Source: Hyphobacterium sp. CCMP332 | Lineage (GTDB): Bacteria > Pseudomonadota > Alphaproteobacteria > Caulobacterales > Maricaulaceae | Length of the DNA stretch: 64,000 nucleotides | Reading direction: 5' to 3' | NCBI RefSeq assembly: GCF_014323565.1 | Contig: NZ_CP058669.1 | Span: 2,073,501-2,137,500 of the forward strand | Shown here: positions 36,111 through 45,031 of the stretch, piece by piece | Position numbering within the stretch: the stretch's first letter is position 1 | Layout of the letters: each line of letters opens with the position of its first letter | Notes under the pieces: model-generated | What the model saw: only the letters and a program-made list of their open reading frames with translations | Told to the model about the DNA's origin: nothing | The model's database searches: none | Translations under genes and position numbers: made by a program

Positions 36111-37898
36111 ATGTCTGACTATAAGTGGATTGATCACACCTATGACGTTGTGGTGGTCGGAGCTGGCGGCGCCGGTCTTCGGGCGGCGCTCGGCGCGGCG
36201 CAATCCGGGCTGAAAACCGCCTGTATCTCGAAAGTCTTCCCGACGCGCTCCCACACGGTTGCAGCGCAGGGCGGCATTTCCGCCAGCCTCGGCAATATGG
36301 GCGAGGATGACTGGCGCTGGCACATGTATGACACCGTGAAGGGGTCAGACTGGCTGGGCGACCAGGACGCTATCGAATATCTCTGCCGCAATGCACCGGC
36401 CGCCGTTTACGAGCTGGAACACTGGGGTGTGCCCTTCTCGCGCACCGAGGACGGCAAGATCTATCAGCGCGCCTTTGGCGGCATGACCCGCAATTACGGC
36501 GAAGGCTCGGTGCAACGCACCTGCGCTGCCGCCGACCGCACCGGCCACGCCATCCTGCACACGCTCTACGGCCAGTGCGTGAAGGAAGAGACCGAATTCT
36601 TCATCGAATACTTCGCCCTCGATCTGATCATGGACGAGGACGGCGTCTGCCGCGGCATCACCGCCTGGAAGCTGGACGATGGCACTTTGCACCGCTTCCG
36701 CGCCAAATCCGTGATTCTGGCCACTGGCGGCTATGGCCGCGCCTATTTCTCGTGCACCTCGGCGCACACCTGCACCGGCGATGGCAATGCCATGGTGCTG
36801 CGCGCCGGCCTGCCGCTTCAGGACATGGAATTTGTCCAGTTTCACCCGACCGGCATTTATGGCGCGGGCGTCCTCATCACCGAAGGCGTGCGCGGCGAAG
36901 GCGGCTATCTGACCAATTCAGAGGGCGAACGCTTCATGGAGCGCTATGCGCCCTCGGCCAAGGATCTGGCCAGCCGCGATGTGGTGTCTCGATCGATGAC
37001 CATCGAGATTCGCGAAGGCCGCGGCGTCGGGCCGAAGAAAGACCATATCTATCTCCATCTCGATCACCTCGATCCGGAGATCATTCACAAACGCCTGCCG
37101 GGCATTTCCGAAAGCGCGCGCGTCTTCTCCGGCGTCGATGTGACCAAGGAGCCCATCCCGGTTCTGCCGACCGTCCACTATAATATGGGCGGCATTCCGA
37201 CCAATTATCATGGCGAGGTTCTCACCGTGAACGGCAAGGGTGAAGAGATCACCGTGCCTGGCCTGATGGCGGTGGGCGAAGCCGCCTGCGTGTCCGTGCA
37301 CGGCGCCAACCGCCTCGGCTCCAACTCGCTGATCGACCTGGTCGTCTTCGGCCGGGCGGCGGGCCTGCGCGTCGGCGAAACCGTCGATGCCGCCGCCAGT
37401 CAGCCGGAATTGCCGAAAGGCGCGGGCGATAATTCGCTCGCCCGTCTCGACAAATACCGCAACGCCAAGGGCAAGACGCCGACCGCGCGCCTGCGCGATG
37501 ACATGCAGGCCGCCATGCAGGAAAACTGCGCCGTTTTCCGCACCGGCGAGGTCATGTCCGAAGGCGTGGAGCGTATCAAGCAGGTCTATGCCGGTCTGCC
37601 GGATATCGCCGTCTCCGACCGCACCATGATCTGGAATACCGACCTCATGGAAACCCTTGAGCTGGACAATCTCGTCGCCCAGGCCGCCGTTACCGTCAAC
37701 GGTGCAGTCGCCCGCGAGGAAAGCCGCGGCGCCCATGCCCGCGAGGACTTCCCGGATCGCGATGACAAGGACTGGATGACCCACACCCTCGCCTGGATTG
37801 ACGAGACCGGTGAGGTCAGCCTCAAATATCGCGGCGTCCACACCTACACCATGTCGAACGACATTGCGTACATTGAGCCGAAAGCGCGGGTTTACTGA
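36111..37898 (+). CDS. sdhA: succinate dehydrogenase flavoprotein subunit SdhA
   Basis: The 595-residue FAD subunit oxidises succinate to fumarate in the TCA cycle. The FAD loop [13 protein letters not shown], the flavinylation motif [11 protein letters not shown] with the covalent His, and [11 protein letters not shown] are clear. Length is standard for alphaproteobacteria. The gene ends with no sdhB behind it: the next 2.3 kb hold repeats and four other genes before sdhB. Confidence 0.97.
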   Translation: MSDYKWIDHTYDVVVVGAGGAGLRAALGAAQSGLKTACISKVFPTRSHTVAAQGGISASLGNMGEDDWRWHMYDTVKGSDWLGDQDAIEYLCRNAPAAVYELEHWGVPFSRTEDGKIYQRAFGGMTRNYGEGSVQRTCAAADRTGHAILHTLYGQCVKEETEFFIEYFALDLIMDEDGVCRGITAWKLDDGTLHRFRAKSVILATGGYGRAYFSCTSAHTCTGDGNAMVLRAGLPLQDMEFVQFHPTGIYGAGVLITEGVRGEGGYLTNSEGERFMERYAPSAKDLASRDVVSRSMTIEIREGRGVGPKKDHIYLHLDHLDPEIIHKRLPGISESARVFSGVDVTKEPIPVLPTVHYNMGGIPTNYHGEVLTVNGKGEEITVPGLMAVGEAACVSVHGANRLGSNSLIDLVVFGRAAGLRVGETVDAAASQPELPKGAGDNSLARLDKYRNAKGKTPTARLRDDMQAAMQENCAVFRTGEVMSEGVERIKQVYAGLPDIAVSDRTMIWNTDLMETLELDNLVAQAAVTVNGAVAREESRGAHAREDFPDRDDKDWMTHTLAWIDETGEVSLKYRGVHTYTMSNDIAYIEPKARVY

Positions 37899-37913
37899 TC
37901 TACGATTCGCATC

Positions 37914-37936
37914 ATCCTCCGATTTAATCGGAGGAT
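37914..37936. repeat. perfect hairpin after sdhA
   Basis: ATCCTCCGATT-T-AATCGGAGGAT is an 11-bp perfect inverted repeat 16 bp after the sdhA stop. It can terminate the sdhCDA transcript, although no T-tract follows. A similar element (48679-48701) lies behind queG. Confidence 0.6.
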
Positions 37937-37945
37937 CTCGAGAGA

Positions 37946-37994
37946 CCCTCCGGTCCCCCGTTTTCACGAGGGCAAGCAAGCCGGAGGGCGACGG
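37946..37994. repeat. dispersed intergenic repeat, family B copy 1
   Basis: A mosaic of CCCTCCGG, GTTTTCACGAGGGCAAGC and GCCGGAGGG. Its 33-bp core (37952-37984) is the exact reverse complement of 48627-48659. The outer CCCTCCGG/CCGGAGGG arms pair into a hairpin. This is one of several small palindromes in the 271-bp gap between sdhA and the next gene. Confidence 0.75.
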
Positions 37995-38113
37995 GTGTGA
38001 TGGAATGCGTGCTTCTCGGCCTTTCTCGCGGAAAGCGCCTCACCATAAGATGAGTAGAATGACGTCATGCCCCGGCCGCGCCAGCTCAGGTCCGGGGCAT
38101 CTCGCTTCTGGAG

Positions 38114-38136
38114 ATCACCCGGACAAGCCGGGTGAT
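38114..38136. repeat. small palindrome of intergenic repeat type
   Basis: ATCACCCGG-ACAAG-CCGGGTGAT, a perfect 9-bp stem with 5-base loop. Such units are common in alphaproteobacterial intergenic regions and often occur next to other repeat parts, as here behind the family B element. Confidence 0.6.
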
Positions 38137-38169
38137 GACGAAATAGAAAATCACCGCTAGCCTTCACGC

Positions 38170-38580
38170 ATGATTGCCCGCTCGCTTGTGCTCGCCATTT
38201 TGATGGCCTTTGCCTGCGCCGCCTGTGATAGCGGCCAAACCCGGCTGGTCGGCGAATACTCGATCTGCTGGACAGACATCCCAGAAGAGGCGGGGCTCTG
38301 CCGCGCAGAGAGTGAAGGAGCATTCCGTTTCAGCAGTCCGCCTGTTGTGGCAGCAGGTTACAGCGCAAGCCATATCGGCCTGCAAACCTGTGGACCAGAT
38401 GGCGTTCAGCACTACTCGGTCGAGCGCGACTACACGACTTCCGACCGTTTCGAGGCCATTGGTCCCCTCACAACCGAGGATCGGACCGAAAGACAAATTA
38501 CGTCCCCTGAAATCTGGCCAGACTACTCTCATCGGGATACACGTTTAGCTCATTTGCTTTGCGGGGAAGAAGATGCTTGA
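38170..38580 (+). CDS. unknown exported, probable lipoprotein
   Basis: A 136-residue protein with a short signal peptide (MIARSLVLAILMAFACAAC) and a weak lipobox; the mature part has six further cysteines and no known domain. More AT-rich than the sdh genes. The last four codons overlap the next gene start by 8 bp (start ATG at 38573, stop at 38578-38580), suggesting coupling. Confidence 0.65.
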   Translation: MIARSLVLAILMAFACAACDSGQTRLVGEYSICWTDIPEEAGLCRAESEGAFRFSSPPVVAAGYSASHIGLQTCGPDGVQHYSVERDYTTSDRFEAIGPLTTEDRTERQITSPEIWPDYSHRDTRLAHLLCGEEDA

Positions 38581-38989
38581 GGCAGGCTATTCCGCCACGC
38601 CCCTGCCGAAGAAGCTTGGCCTGAAAGACGGTCAGGCCGTGTGTTTTATCAACCTGCCGGAGAGCCTGCGCTGGCTTACCAACGCCGCGCAATTCATAAA
38701 CCTGACCGACACGCCAGACCCCGGCGGAGCGCTGGATGTTGTCCACCTCTTCGTGATGTCGCGCGACCGGCTGAACACCGCCTTGCCGCAAGCCCGGCTC
38801 GCCATCGCACAGGACGGCATGATCTGGGTGAGCTGGCCCAAGAAAGCCTCGAAAGTCGATACCGATATGAGCGAGGACGCGGTCCGCGAGTCCGCCTTTC
38901 CGCTCGGCCTCGTTGACATCAAGGTCTGCGCCGTCGACGAAATCTGGTCCGGCCTGAAACTCGTCATCCGCAAGGAAAACCGGCGCTGA
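38573..38989 (+). CDS. DUF3052 family protein
   Basis: A 138-residue soluble protein. The layout AGYSATPLPKKLGLKDGQ, then FVMSRDRLNTALPQAR, MIWVSWPKKAS and GLVDIKVCAVDEIWSGLKLVIRKENR corresponds to the DUF3052 group, whose function is unknown. Coupled to the lipoprotein gene upstream. It lies inside the sdhA-sdhB interval with no apparent link to respiration. Confidence 0.8.
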   Translation: MLEAGYSATPLPKKLGLKDGQAVCFINLPESLRWLTNAAQFINLTDTPDPGGALDVVHLFVMSRDRLNTALPQARLAIAQDGMIWVSWPKKASKVDTDMSEDAVRESAFPLGLVDIKVCAVDEIWSGLKLVIRKENRR

Positions 38990-39070
38990 TTGGCGGATGC
39001 GCCCCCATCCTTGCCGGCATTCACTTTATATTTTAAAGTAGATTCTCAACTCGCCAGATGAGCGCCGAAT

Positions 39071-39478
39071 ATGAATCTCGACCCTGTGTTCGAAGCCTCG
39101 CTGGCCATCCAGCTACATTTCTACACGGTGGTCCCGGCTTTTGTTCTGGGCACCATCCAGATGGGGCTCCCCAAGGGCACGCCGCTGCATCGCTGGAATG
39201 GTTATGTCTACATGGCGCTGATGATGTTTACGGCAACCGCCGCCATCTTCATCCCCAGCTTCATGCAAAGCGGACGGTTATTCGGCCATTTCGGTTTCAT
39301 CCATCTATTCGTCCCGCTGACCTATGTCTCGGTCCCGCTGGCACTCTACAATGCGCGCAAGGGGAATATACGGGCGCATCGCGGGGCCATGATCGGCCTA
39401 TATATTGGCGGGCTTCTGATCGCCGGCGGACTCGCTTTCATGCCGGGCCGCATCATGCACGACATGTTCTTTGGATAG
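39071..39478 (+). CDS. DUF2306-like membrane protein
   Basis: A 135-residue protein with four transmembrane helices and the sequence LHFYTVVPAFVLGTIQM, HRWNGYVYMALM, IHLFVPLT and HRGAMIGLYIGGL, as in DUF2306 membrane proteins. Conserved histidines in the helices could bind a cofactor, but the function is unknown. Reads alone, after an AT-rich 80-bp gap. Confidence 0.78.
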   Translation: MNLDPVFEASLAIQLHFYTVVPAFVLGTIQMGLPKGTPLHRWNGYVYMALMMFTATAAIFIPSFMQSGRLFGHFGFIHLFVPLTYVSVPLALYNARKGNIRAHRGAMIGLYIGGLLIAGGLAFMPGRIMHDMFFG

Positions 39479-39543
39479 ACAGGCCTCTTGCGGCAATTCT
39501 ATCCCTGCGCCAGTCTCGACAGCCTGATCTGATGGAGACTGCC

Positions 39544-40164
39544 ATGTTGCTGACCGCCCTCCTCTCCCTGACCATCGCGCAGACCGAAGCCGCGCCGCAG
39601 GAAGTGCAATCCATCCTCTTCCTTGAGATCATCGCCCGGCGGGCGCCGCAATGCGAATTACTGGAAGACTGGCAGTCCGCGGCCATCCGCACCCAGACGG
39701 CGCAGGCCTTGCGCGGCTATGACATCGCCTCGCAGGATCTGTTCGAGACCGAAATCGCCGCCCGTGTGCCGGGCGTCGCCTGCGATGATCCGCAGATGAT
39801 CGCCTGGATTGCCGGGGTCGAACCCGGCATTGCGCGGGAGTTCCTGCCGCAATTTCTCGTCGCCTATCGCGCCTTTGCCCGGCTGGAGACACCACCCGTC
39901 ATCTTCACGTCCGAAGCAGAGGCCGACCCGGATCGGGCTCTGTCCCGGATTGATGCCGAGATTGCGCGCCTGGCCGACGCCGGCATTACCCCGGAAGGCG
40001 GTGGTGACTGGGCGACACATCAGGCCCGCGTCGATGCGGCCGCCCTCTCCATCGCCGACATCCTTGAGACAGGCGAGTCCGATGGCATGCCGCCCGCAGA
40101 CGCCGCCATTCTGGTCCGCGATGCCGTGACAGTCACGGAGCTCTGGCTCGCCGCGCAGGAATAG
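39544..40164 (+). CDS. unknown exported protein upstream of sdhB
   Basis: A 206-residue protein with a short hydrophobic N-terminus (MLLTALLSLTIAQTEAA, likely a signal peptide) and an acidic helical body. No domain recognised. The ATG at 39544 has GGAG 7 nt upstream (39534-39537); an ATG at 39532 adds four residues. It precedes sdhB by about 90 bp on the same strand. Confidence 0.62.
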   Translation: MLLTALLSLTIAQTEAAPQEVQSILFLEIIARRAPQCELLEDWQSAAIRTQTAQALRGYDIASQDLFETEIAARVPGVACDDPQMIAWIAGVEPGIAREFLPQFLVAYRAFARLETPPVIFTSEAEADPDRALSRIDAEIARLADAGITPEGGGDWATHQARVDAAALSIADILETGESDGMPPADAAILVRDAVTVTELWLAAQE

Positions 40165-40253
40165 GCTGTTTCCTCTGCCGCTTGCGGGTCGACTTCCCCG
40201 CCGCGGGGTATACATTCAGCGTCAGTTTGAAATGAACATTTGTGGAGTCTCAA

Positions 40254-41030
40254 ATGGTTGAGCTGGCCCTGCCACGCGGATCAAAACCCAAAAAGGGCAA
40301 GACATGGGACAAGCCGGAAGGCGCGACCAACACCCGCACCTTCAAGGTCTACCGCTATGATCCGGAAGCCGGCGGCAATCCCAGCTGGGACACCTATACC
40401 GTCGATCTCGACGATTGCGGGCCGATGGTGCTCGACGCGCTGTTGTGGATCAAGAACAATGTCGACTCATCGCTCGCCTTCCGCCGCTCCTGCCGGGAAG
40501 GCGTGTGTGGCTCCTGCGCCATGAATATCGGCGGCCGCAACACGATTGCCTGCACCAAGGGCATGGACGAGATGACGGGGCGGTGAATCTATCCGCTGCC
40601 GCACCAGCCGGTGGTACGCGACCTCATTCCCGACCTCACCGATTTCTATGCCCAGCAGGCCTTCGTGCAGCCCTATCTACAGACCAAGACCGCGGCGCCG
40701 GAAAAGGAATGGCGTCAGTCCGAAGAGGATCGCGCCAAGGTCGACGGGCTGTATGAATGCATCATGTGCGCCTGCTGTTCGACCGCCTGCCCGTCCTATT
40801 GGTGGAATGGCGACAAATATCTCGGCCCGGCGGCCCTGCTTCACGCCTATCGCTGGATTGCCGACAGCCGCGATGAAATGACCGGCGAGCGGCTCGACGA
40901 TCTCGAAGATCCGTTCAAGCTCTATCGCTGCCACACCATCATGAATTGCGCGCAAACCTGCCCCAAGGGTCTGAACCCCGCCAAGGCGATTGCCGAGATC
41001 AAGAAGATGATGGTCGAGCGCGAAGGCTAG
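40254..41030 (+). pseudogene. sdhB: succinate dehydrogenase iron-sulfur subunit SdhB with in-frame TGA
   Basis: SdhB passes electrons from FAD through 2Fe-2S, 4Fe-4S and 3Fe-4S clusters to quinone. The first part has [18 protein letters not shown], with the 2Fe-2S cysteines. After GMDEMTGR a TGA at 40584-40586 stops translation. The same frame continues as [33 protein letters not shown] and [17 protein letters not shown] with all cluster cysteines. The total is 259 codons including the stop. Homologues have about one more residue between GMDE and IYPLPH, with a GAVKI-type sequence, which points to small deletions beside the GGGG run at 40577-40580. It may be a sequencing error. ATG at 40254 follows GGAG. 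Confidence 0.9.
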
Positions 41031-41141
41031 GAAAGCCTTTTCCGCCGAAAACCGCCGCAAAAGTGTCGATTCCACCCGATCGGGTGATGTCCTGCGCGCG
41101 TTTTGCGCTAGCGTAGCGCTATGAACGCGAAAGGACACGCC

Positions 41142-41522
41142 ATGACACAAAGCTCTCTGGGCGCATTTTCCATCAGCCTCGCCGTCAAGGACATCGAAGC
41201 CTCGAAGACGTTTTATGAAACGCTCGGCTTTTCGAAGATGGGCGGAGATCAGTCACAAGGCTGGCTGATCCTGAAGAATGGCCCGACAGTCGTCGGCCTC
41301 TTCCAGGGCATGTTCGATAAAAATTGCCTCACCTTCAATCCGGGCTGGGATCAGGACGCGAAGAATGTGGAAAAGTTTGAGGATGTCCGCGCTCTGCAAA
41401 AGCGCTTGTCAGCGGCGGGCCTGGATGTCGGCGAGCTGATAGACGCCGCAAGCGAAGGCCCGGCCCATTTCACCCTGACCGATCCGGACGGCAATCCGGT
41501 CCTGATTGACCAGCACCGCTAG
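41142..41522 (+). CDS. VOC family (glyoxalase/bleomycin-resistance-like) protein
   Basis: A 126-residue vicinal-oxygen-chelate protein: FSISLAVKDIEASKTFYETLGF begins the fold and PAHFTLTDPDGNPVLIDQ ends it. Family members bind metals or small molecules; function cannot be set. The ATG at 41142 has AAAGGA upstream; an ATG seven codons earlier is possible. It ends in a CTAG overlap with the convergent acyltransferase. Confidence 0.85.
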   Translation: MTQSSLGAFSISLAVKDIEASKTFYETLGFSKMGGDQSQGWLILKNGPTVVGLFQGMFDKNCLTFNPGWDQDAKNVEKFEDVRALQKRLSAAGLDVGELIDAASEGPAHFTLTDPDGNPVLIDQHR

Positions 41523-42370
41523 CGCCGCCACGCCAGCTGTTCACAGGCGGCTTTGACAATCGCGGTCGCCTCGGCCTCGCTCTCGGGCAGGGCGGCTGGA
41601 TCAATCGGCGCGCCAAACCGCAAGGGATAGTGCGCGCCCTTCTTGCCCATGAAGCCGTGAAACACGGTCATGTCTTTCAGCTCGGTATGCACCTGGGCGA
41701 GCGCATAATAGAGGATCGGCATGCGCTGGCGTACACCCAGCGGAATGATGGGTTGTTTGAATCGCCGGGCAAAACTGACCGCCGTCGGCGCCCATGGCTT
41801 TTCATCCAGCGTGAAGCGCTTCCAGTTCCATTCCGCCATGCGCCCGGCGGGAAAGATCACCACGCACCGGTCCGACTTGAACGCCTCCAGCGCAGAGCGC
41901 AGCGTCTCGCGTGCATTCTGACGGCTGCGCAGATTCTGGCGCCATTCGACCGGAATGATCAGATCGGCCAGACCCGGACTGACCCGCAAGGCATCGCGAT
42001 TGGCAAAGAAGCACACGTCCGGGCGTTTTTCCCGGAGCGCATCCCAGACCGCCACACCATCGGCAATCCCGCCAGGGTGATTGGCAATGACCACACAGCC
42101 GCCCGCCTCCGGCACGATATCCAGATTTTCCGGCTGCGGCTGCAGGTGAAGATATTCGCTGACCCAGTGCAGCGTTTCGTCGCCGGACTTGTCGGCAATC
42201 GCATCGGCAATGGCGACGGCCTTTTTATACCCCAGCATGGGATAGGCGATATTGCGAATCGCCGCCCAGACGCGCGGGCGCGAGATGAGACGCGGCGCGC
42301 GCTCCTCAATCAGGCGGTCCACGACATGACGATTCATATCGTCGCTCGGCGGGGCATAGGCATACTCCAT
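41519..42370 (-). CDS. lysophospholipid acyltransferase (PlsC-like) family protein
   Basis: A 283-residue acyltransferase. The NHPGGIADG segment is the NHx4D motif (His98 and Asp103) and FPAGRMAEW is the second motif, as in PlsC-type enzymes that acylate lysophosphatidic acid or related lipids. It has a longer N-terminal part (about 70 residues) than minimal PlsC. Substrate unknown. Convergent with the VOC gene. Confidence 0.85.
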   Translation of the reverse strand: MEYAYAPPSDDMNRHVVDRLIEERAPRLISRPRVWAAIRNIAYPMLGYKKAVAIADAIADKSGDETLHWVSEYLHLQPQPENLDIVPEAGGCVVIANHPGGIADGVAVWDALREKRPDVCFFANRDALRVSPGLADLIIPVEWRQNLRSRQNARETLRSALEAFKSDRCVVIFPAGRMAEWNWKRFTLDEKPWAPTAVSFARRFKQPIIPLGVRQRMPILYYALAQVHTELKDMTVFHGFMGKKGAHYPLRFGAPIDPAALPESEAEATAIVKAACEQLAWRR

Positions 42371-42496
42371 GTCGCATTCATCGCATGACCATAAAAACCT
42401 GCAAGCAGGAACGGCATTAACCTCTTGGCAAGACTTGGCCTTCGCCTTGCGAGGGAATGTTCCGACGTTAACACACTGTACACGATTGGGACGATC

Positions 42497-43051
42497 ATGG
42501 CCGTTGTCGATACCGCATTTGCTCCGTCATTCCTGACCCGCCTTGCGTCACCTTTGCGCAAGATGCAACGCTCGGCCTTGCGCCGCCGCGGTCCGCTGGA
42601 TGCCGCGCTGGAGGATTATCTCGGCGAGATTGCCCATGCCGGTGACAAGGTGCTGCAACTGGGCGCTTCAGACGGAATCTCTGCGGCTTTTCTGGATCGC
42701 GGCGTCTTTTCATCACCCGTCGCTCCGGCGGCCTCGGCCGATACGGTTGAAGCGATCTGCCAGCTGCGCGGCTGCAGCGCGGCCCGCCTGCGGGTCTTTG
42801 CCAATATCGGTCATTCCGGTTCTGCGGGAGAGGTCGACACGGTCTGGCTTGCGCGAACCCCGTCTCTGGCCGTGCTCGCCGCCCATTTCCGTCATGCCAT
42901 GGCCCGTCTGAAATGTGGCGGCCTGCTCCTGATCGAGGGCATTGATACCGAATTCGGCAAGACGCTGTTCAAACAGCTCTCACACGATATGGACTGGCGT
43001 CTGGATGAAACGATTGCCGGTCAGGTCGCGGCGTTTCGCCGTCTGGCCTGA
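42497..43051 (+). CDS. unknown protein, methyltransferase-like fold
   Basis: A 184-residue protein. GDKVLQLGASDGISAAFLD looks like the SAM-binding motif I of Rossmann methyltransferases and GGLLLIEGID like motif IV/V, but the signature is weak and no family is recognised. The ATG at 42497 gives MAVVDTAF; longer starts are possible. It lies between the acyltransferase and the arsenic operon, about 75 bp from arsR. Confidence 0.55.
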   Translation: MAVVDTAFAPSFLTRLASPLRKMQRSALRRRGPLDAALEDYLGEIAHAGDKVLQLGASDGISAAFLDRGVFSSPVAPAASADTVEAICQLRGCSAARLRVFANIGHSGSAGEVDTVWLARTPSLAVLAAHFRHAMARLKCGGLLLIEGIDTEFGKTLFKQLSHDMDWRLDETIAGQVAAFRRLA

Positions 43052-43103
43052 CCGGACAAAACAAGCGCCATAGCAACAGACAATTCCGCTTTGCCGCAAT
43101 TCC

Positions 43104-43127
43104 ATTTTTCGATAATACTCGAAATAT
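43104..43127 (+). promoter_or_regulatory. candidate ArsR operator overlapping the arsR start
   Basis: TTTCGA-TAATAC-TCGAAA is a 6-bp perfect palindrome extended to ATTTTTCGA/TCGAAATAT (8 of 9 matches). It ends within the ATG (43126) of arsR and contains a GATAAT (43111-43116) that fits a -10 element. ArsR binding here would block transcription and translation. Match by eye. Confidence 0.55.
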
Positions 43128-43464
43128 GGAATTGACAGACGCCACGACAATTTTCGCCGCCCTGGGGCATGAGACCCGCCTGGCCCTGTTCCGCCGCCTG
43201 TTGCGGTCGGCGCCGGAGGCCATCAGCGCCGGTGTGCTGGCGCTCGAACTGGATATTCCGCCCTCCACGCTGACTTCGCATCTTCAGACATTGCAGCGCA
43301 GCGGTCTTATCCAGTCGCGGCGACAGTCGCGCACCATTCTCTATTCCGTCCGGGCTGAAACCGTTCAGGCCATCGTCGGCTTTCTGGTCAGCGATTGCTG
43401 CCGCGGCCGCCCGGAATTATGCGGCACACGCCTTCCCGAAATCCACAAGGACGAGGCGAGATGA
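43126..43464 (+). CDS. arsR: ArsR family arsenic-responsive repressor
   Basis: A 112-residue winged-helix repressor. HTH region EISAGVLALELDIPPSTLTSHLQTL is followed by GLIQSRRQSRTILYSV (wing). Cys91, Cys92 and Cys99 near the C-terminus form a CC-x6-C As(III)-binding set like that of the Acidithiobacillus ArsR (Cys95, Cys96, Cys102), rather than the N-terminal site of E. coli R773 ArsR. It starts the arsR-arsC-acr3 operon; its stop overlaps the arsC ATG by ATGA. Confidence 0.93.
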   Translation: MELTDATTIFAALGHETRLALFRRLLRSAPEAISAGVLALELDIPPSTLTSHLQTLQRSGLIQSRRQSRTILYSVRAETVQAIVGFLVSDCCRGRPELCGTRLPEIHKDEAR

Positions 43465-43949
43465 AGACTGTCCTGTTTCTCTGCACCGGAAATTCGGCCC
43501 GCTCCATCCTTGCCGAATGCCTGTTGAACCGGCTCGGCAAGGGCCGCTTTCGTGCCCTGTCGGCCGGCTCCCTGCCCGCCGGAAAGGTCAATCCGTTTGC
43601 GCTGGAATTACTCGACTCCCTCGACTACGACACCACCGGCCTGCGCTCGAAAAACTGGAGCGAATTTGCCGATGGCGAGAGCCGGGAGGCCGGAATAGAC
43701 TTCGTCTTTACCGTCTGTGATTCTGCAGCCGCCGAGGCCTGTCCGGTCTGGCCGGGCACACCCGTAACGGCGCATTGGGGATTACCGGACCCGGCCGCCA
43801 TAGAGGGCAGTGACGCCGAGAAACGAGTCGCCTTTCTCGACACCTACAAGGCACTGGCCCGCCGCATCGAAGCCTTCGTCAACCTGCCCATGGACTCACT
43901 CGACCGGCTCGCCTTGCGCCGCGCCGCAGCAAGGATCGGCAAATCATGA
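43461..43949 (+). CDS. arsC: arsenate reductase ArsC (low-Mr phosphatase type)
   Basis: A 162-residue enzyme with the CTGNSARS loop (Cys8 to Arg14, CX5R) of the low-molecular-weight tyrosine phosphatase fold, which reduces arsenate to arsenite. Further cysteines in [13 protein letters not shown] are placed like the resolving pair of thioredoxin-dependent ArsC. Start ATG at 43461 and stop overlap by ATGA with arsR and acr3, so all three are coupled. Product arsenite goes to the Acr3 pump. Confidence 0.94.
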   Translation: MKTVLFLCTGNSARSILAECLLNRLGKGRFRALSAGSLPAGKVNPFALELLDSLDYDTTGLRSKNWSEFADGESREAGIDFVFTVCDSAAAEACPVWPGTPVTAHWGLPDPAAIEGSDAEKRVAFLDTYKALARRIEAFVNLPMDSLDRLALRRAAARIGKS

Positions 43950-45028
43950 CATCCGGTCACAAGCCCGTTCCCGCGCCGGACACACCAGACACCCAAATGG
44001 GCCTGTTCGAAGGCTGGTTGTCCGTCTGGGTGGCTCTTGCCATCGGGCTGGGCCTGTTGCTTGGCAATCTGGTGCCCGGCGCTTTTGCGTTTCTCAGCAC
44101 GCTGGAGATCTTCTCGGTCAATCTCGCCGTCGGCGTGCTGATCTGGGTGATGATCTATCCGATGATGGTCAATATCGATCCGGCCAGCCTCGCCCGCATC
44201 GGTGACCGGCCCAAGGGCCTGCTGATCACCATCATCGTCAACTGGGCCATCAAGCCCTTCACCATGGCGGCGCTGGGCATTGTCTTTTTCCGCTATGTCT
44301 TCGCGCCCTTCATGGAGAGCGCCGATGCCGAGCAATATATCGCCGGCCTGATCATTCTGGGCGCGGCGCCCTGCACCGCCATGGTCTTTGTCTGGTCGCG
44401 GCTGACCGGCGGCGATGCCGAATACACACTGCTTCAGGTCACGGTGAATGACCTGATCATGATCATCGCCTTTGCGCCGATTGTCGGCTTTCTGCTGGGC
44501 GTGACCGGACTGACCGTGCCCTGGGAGACCCTGCTCTTGTCGGCCGGCCTGTTTGTGGCTGCGCCGCTGGCGGCCGGAATCGCGACACGAAGTGCCTTGT
44601 TGCGGGGAAATCGCGCACAGGGCGAAGCGCGTCTGGACGCCTTCTCGGCGCGGATCAAGCCCCTGTCGGCGGGCGGCCTGCTTTTGACCGTAGTGCTGCT
44701 CTTCGGATTTCAGGGCAATGTCATTCTGGAACAGCCGCTTCTGATCGCCATGATCGCCGTGCCCCTGCTGATCCAGACCTATGGCATATTCTTCCTCGCC
44801 TATGGCGCCGCCTGGGCGCTGAAATCACCCCACGCCATCGCAGCCCCCTGCGCGCTGATCGGCACCTCGAATTTCTTCGAACTGGCGGTCGCCGTCGCCA
44901 TCGGGCTTTACGGCCTCAACTCCGGAGCCGCGCTGGCCACCGTTGTCGGCGTTCTGGTGGAAGTCCCGGTCATGCTGTCGCTGGTCGCCATCGCCAACCG
45001 CACCCGCTCGGGCTTTGCGCAGCGCTAG
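43946..45028 (+). CDS. acr3: arsenite efflux transporter Acr3
   Basis: A 360-residue BART-superfamily carrier with about ten transmembrane helices. [15 protein letters not shown] contains the essential Cys143 of Acr3, and [12 protein letters not shown] and [14 protein letters not shown] are typical. It exports As(III) by proton antiport. Last gene of the arsenic operon; the stop is 3 bp from that of the convergent lipoprotein gene. Confidence 0.95.
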   Translation: MTSGHKPVPAPDTPDTQMGLFEGWLSVWVALAIGLGLLLGNLVPGAFAFLSTLEIFSVNLAVGVLIWVMIYPMMVNIDPASLARIGDRPKGLLITIIVNWAIKPFTMAALGIVFFRYVFAPFMESADAEQYIAGLIILGAAPCTAMVFVWSRLTGGDAEYTLLQVTVNDLIMIIAFAPIVGFLLGVTGLTVPWETLLLSAGLFVAAPLAAGIATRSALLRGNRAQGEARLDAFSARIKPLSAGGLLLTVVLLFGFQGNVILEQPLLIAMIAVPLLIQTYGIFFLAYGAAWALKSPHAIAAPCALIGTSNFFELAVAVAIGLYGLNSGAALATVVGVLVEVPVMLSLVAIANRTRSGFAQR

Positions 45029-45031
45029 ACG

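Noticed and set aside
40584-40586. TGA in sdhB as selenocysteine or a reassigned codon
   Set aside because: No selenocysteine is known at this place in SdhB, and many genes in the window end in TGA with normal length (msrA, pheS-region genes), so TGA is a stop here.
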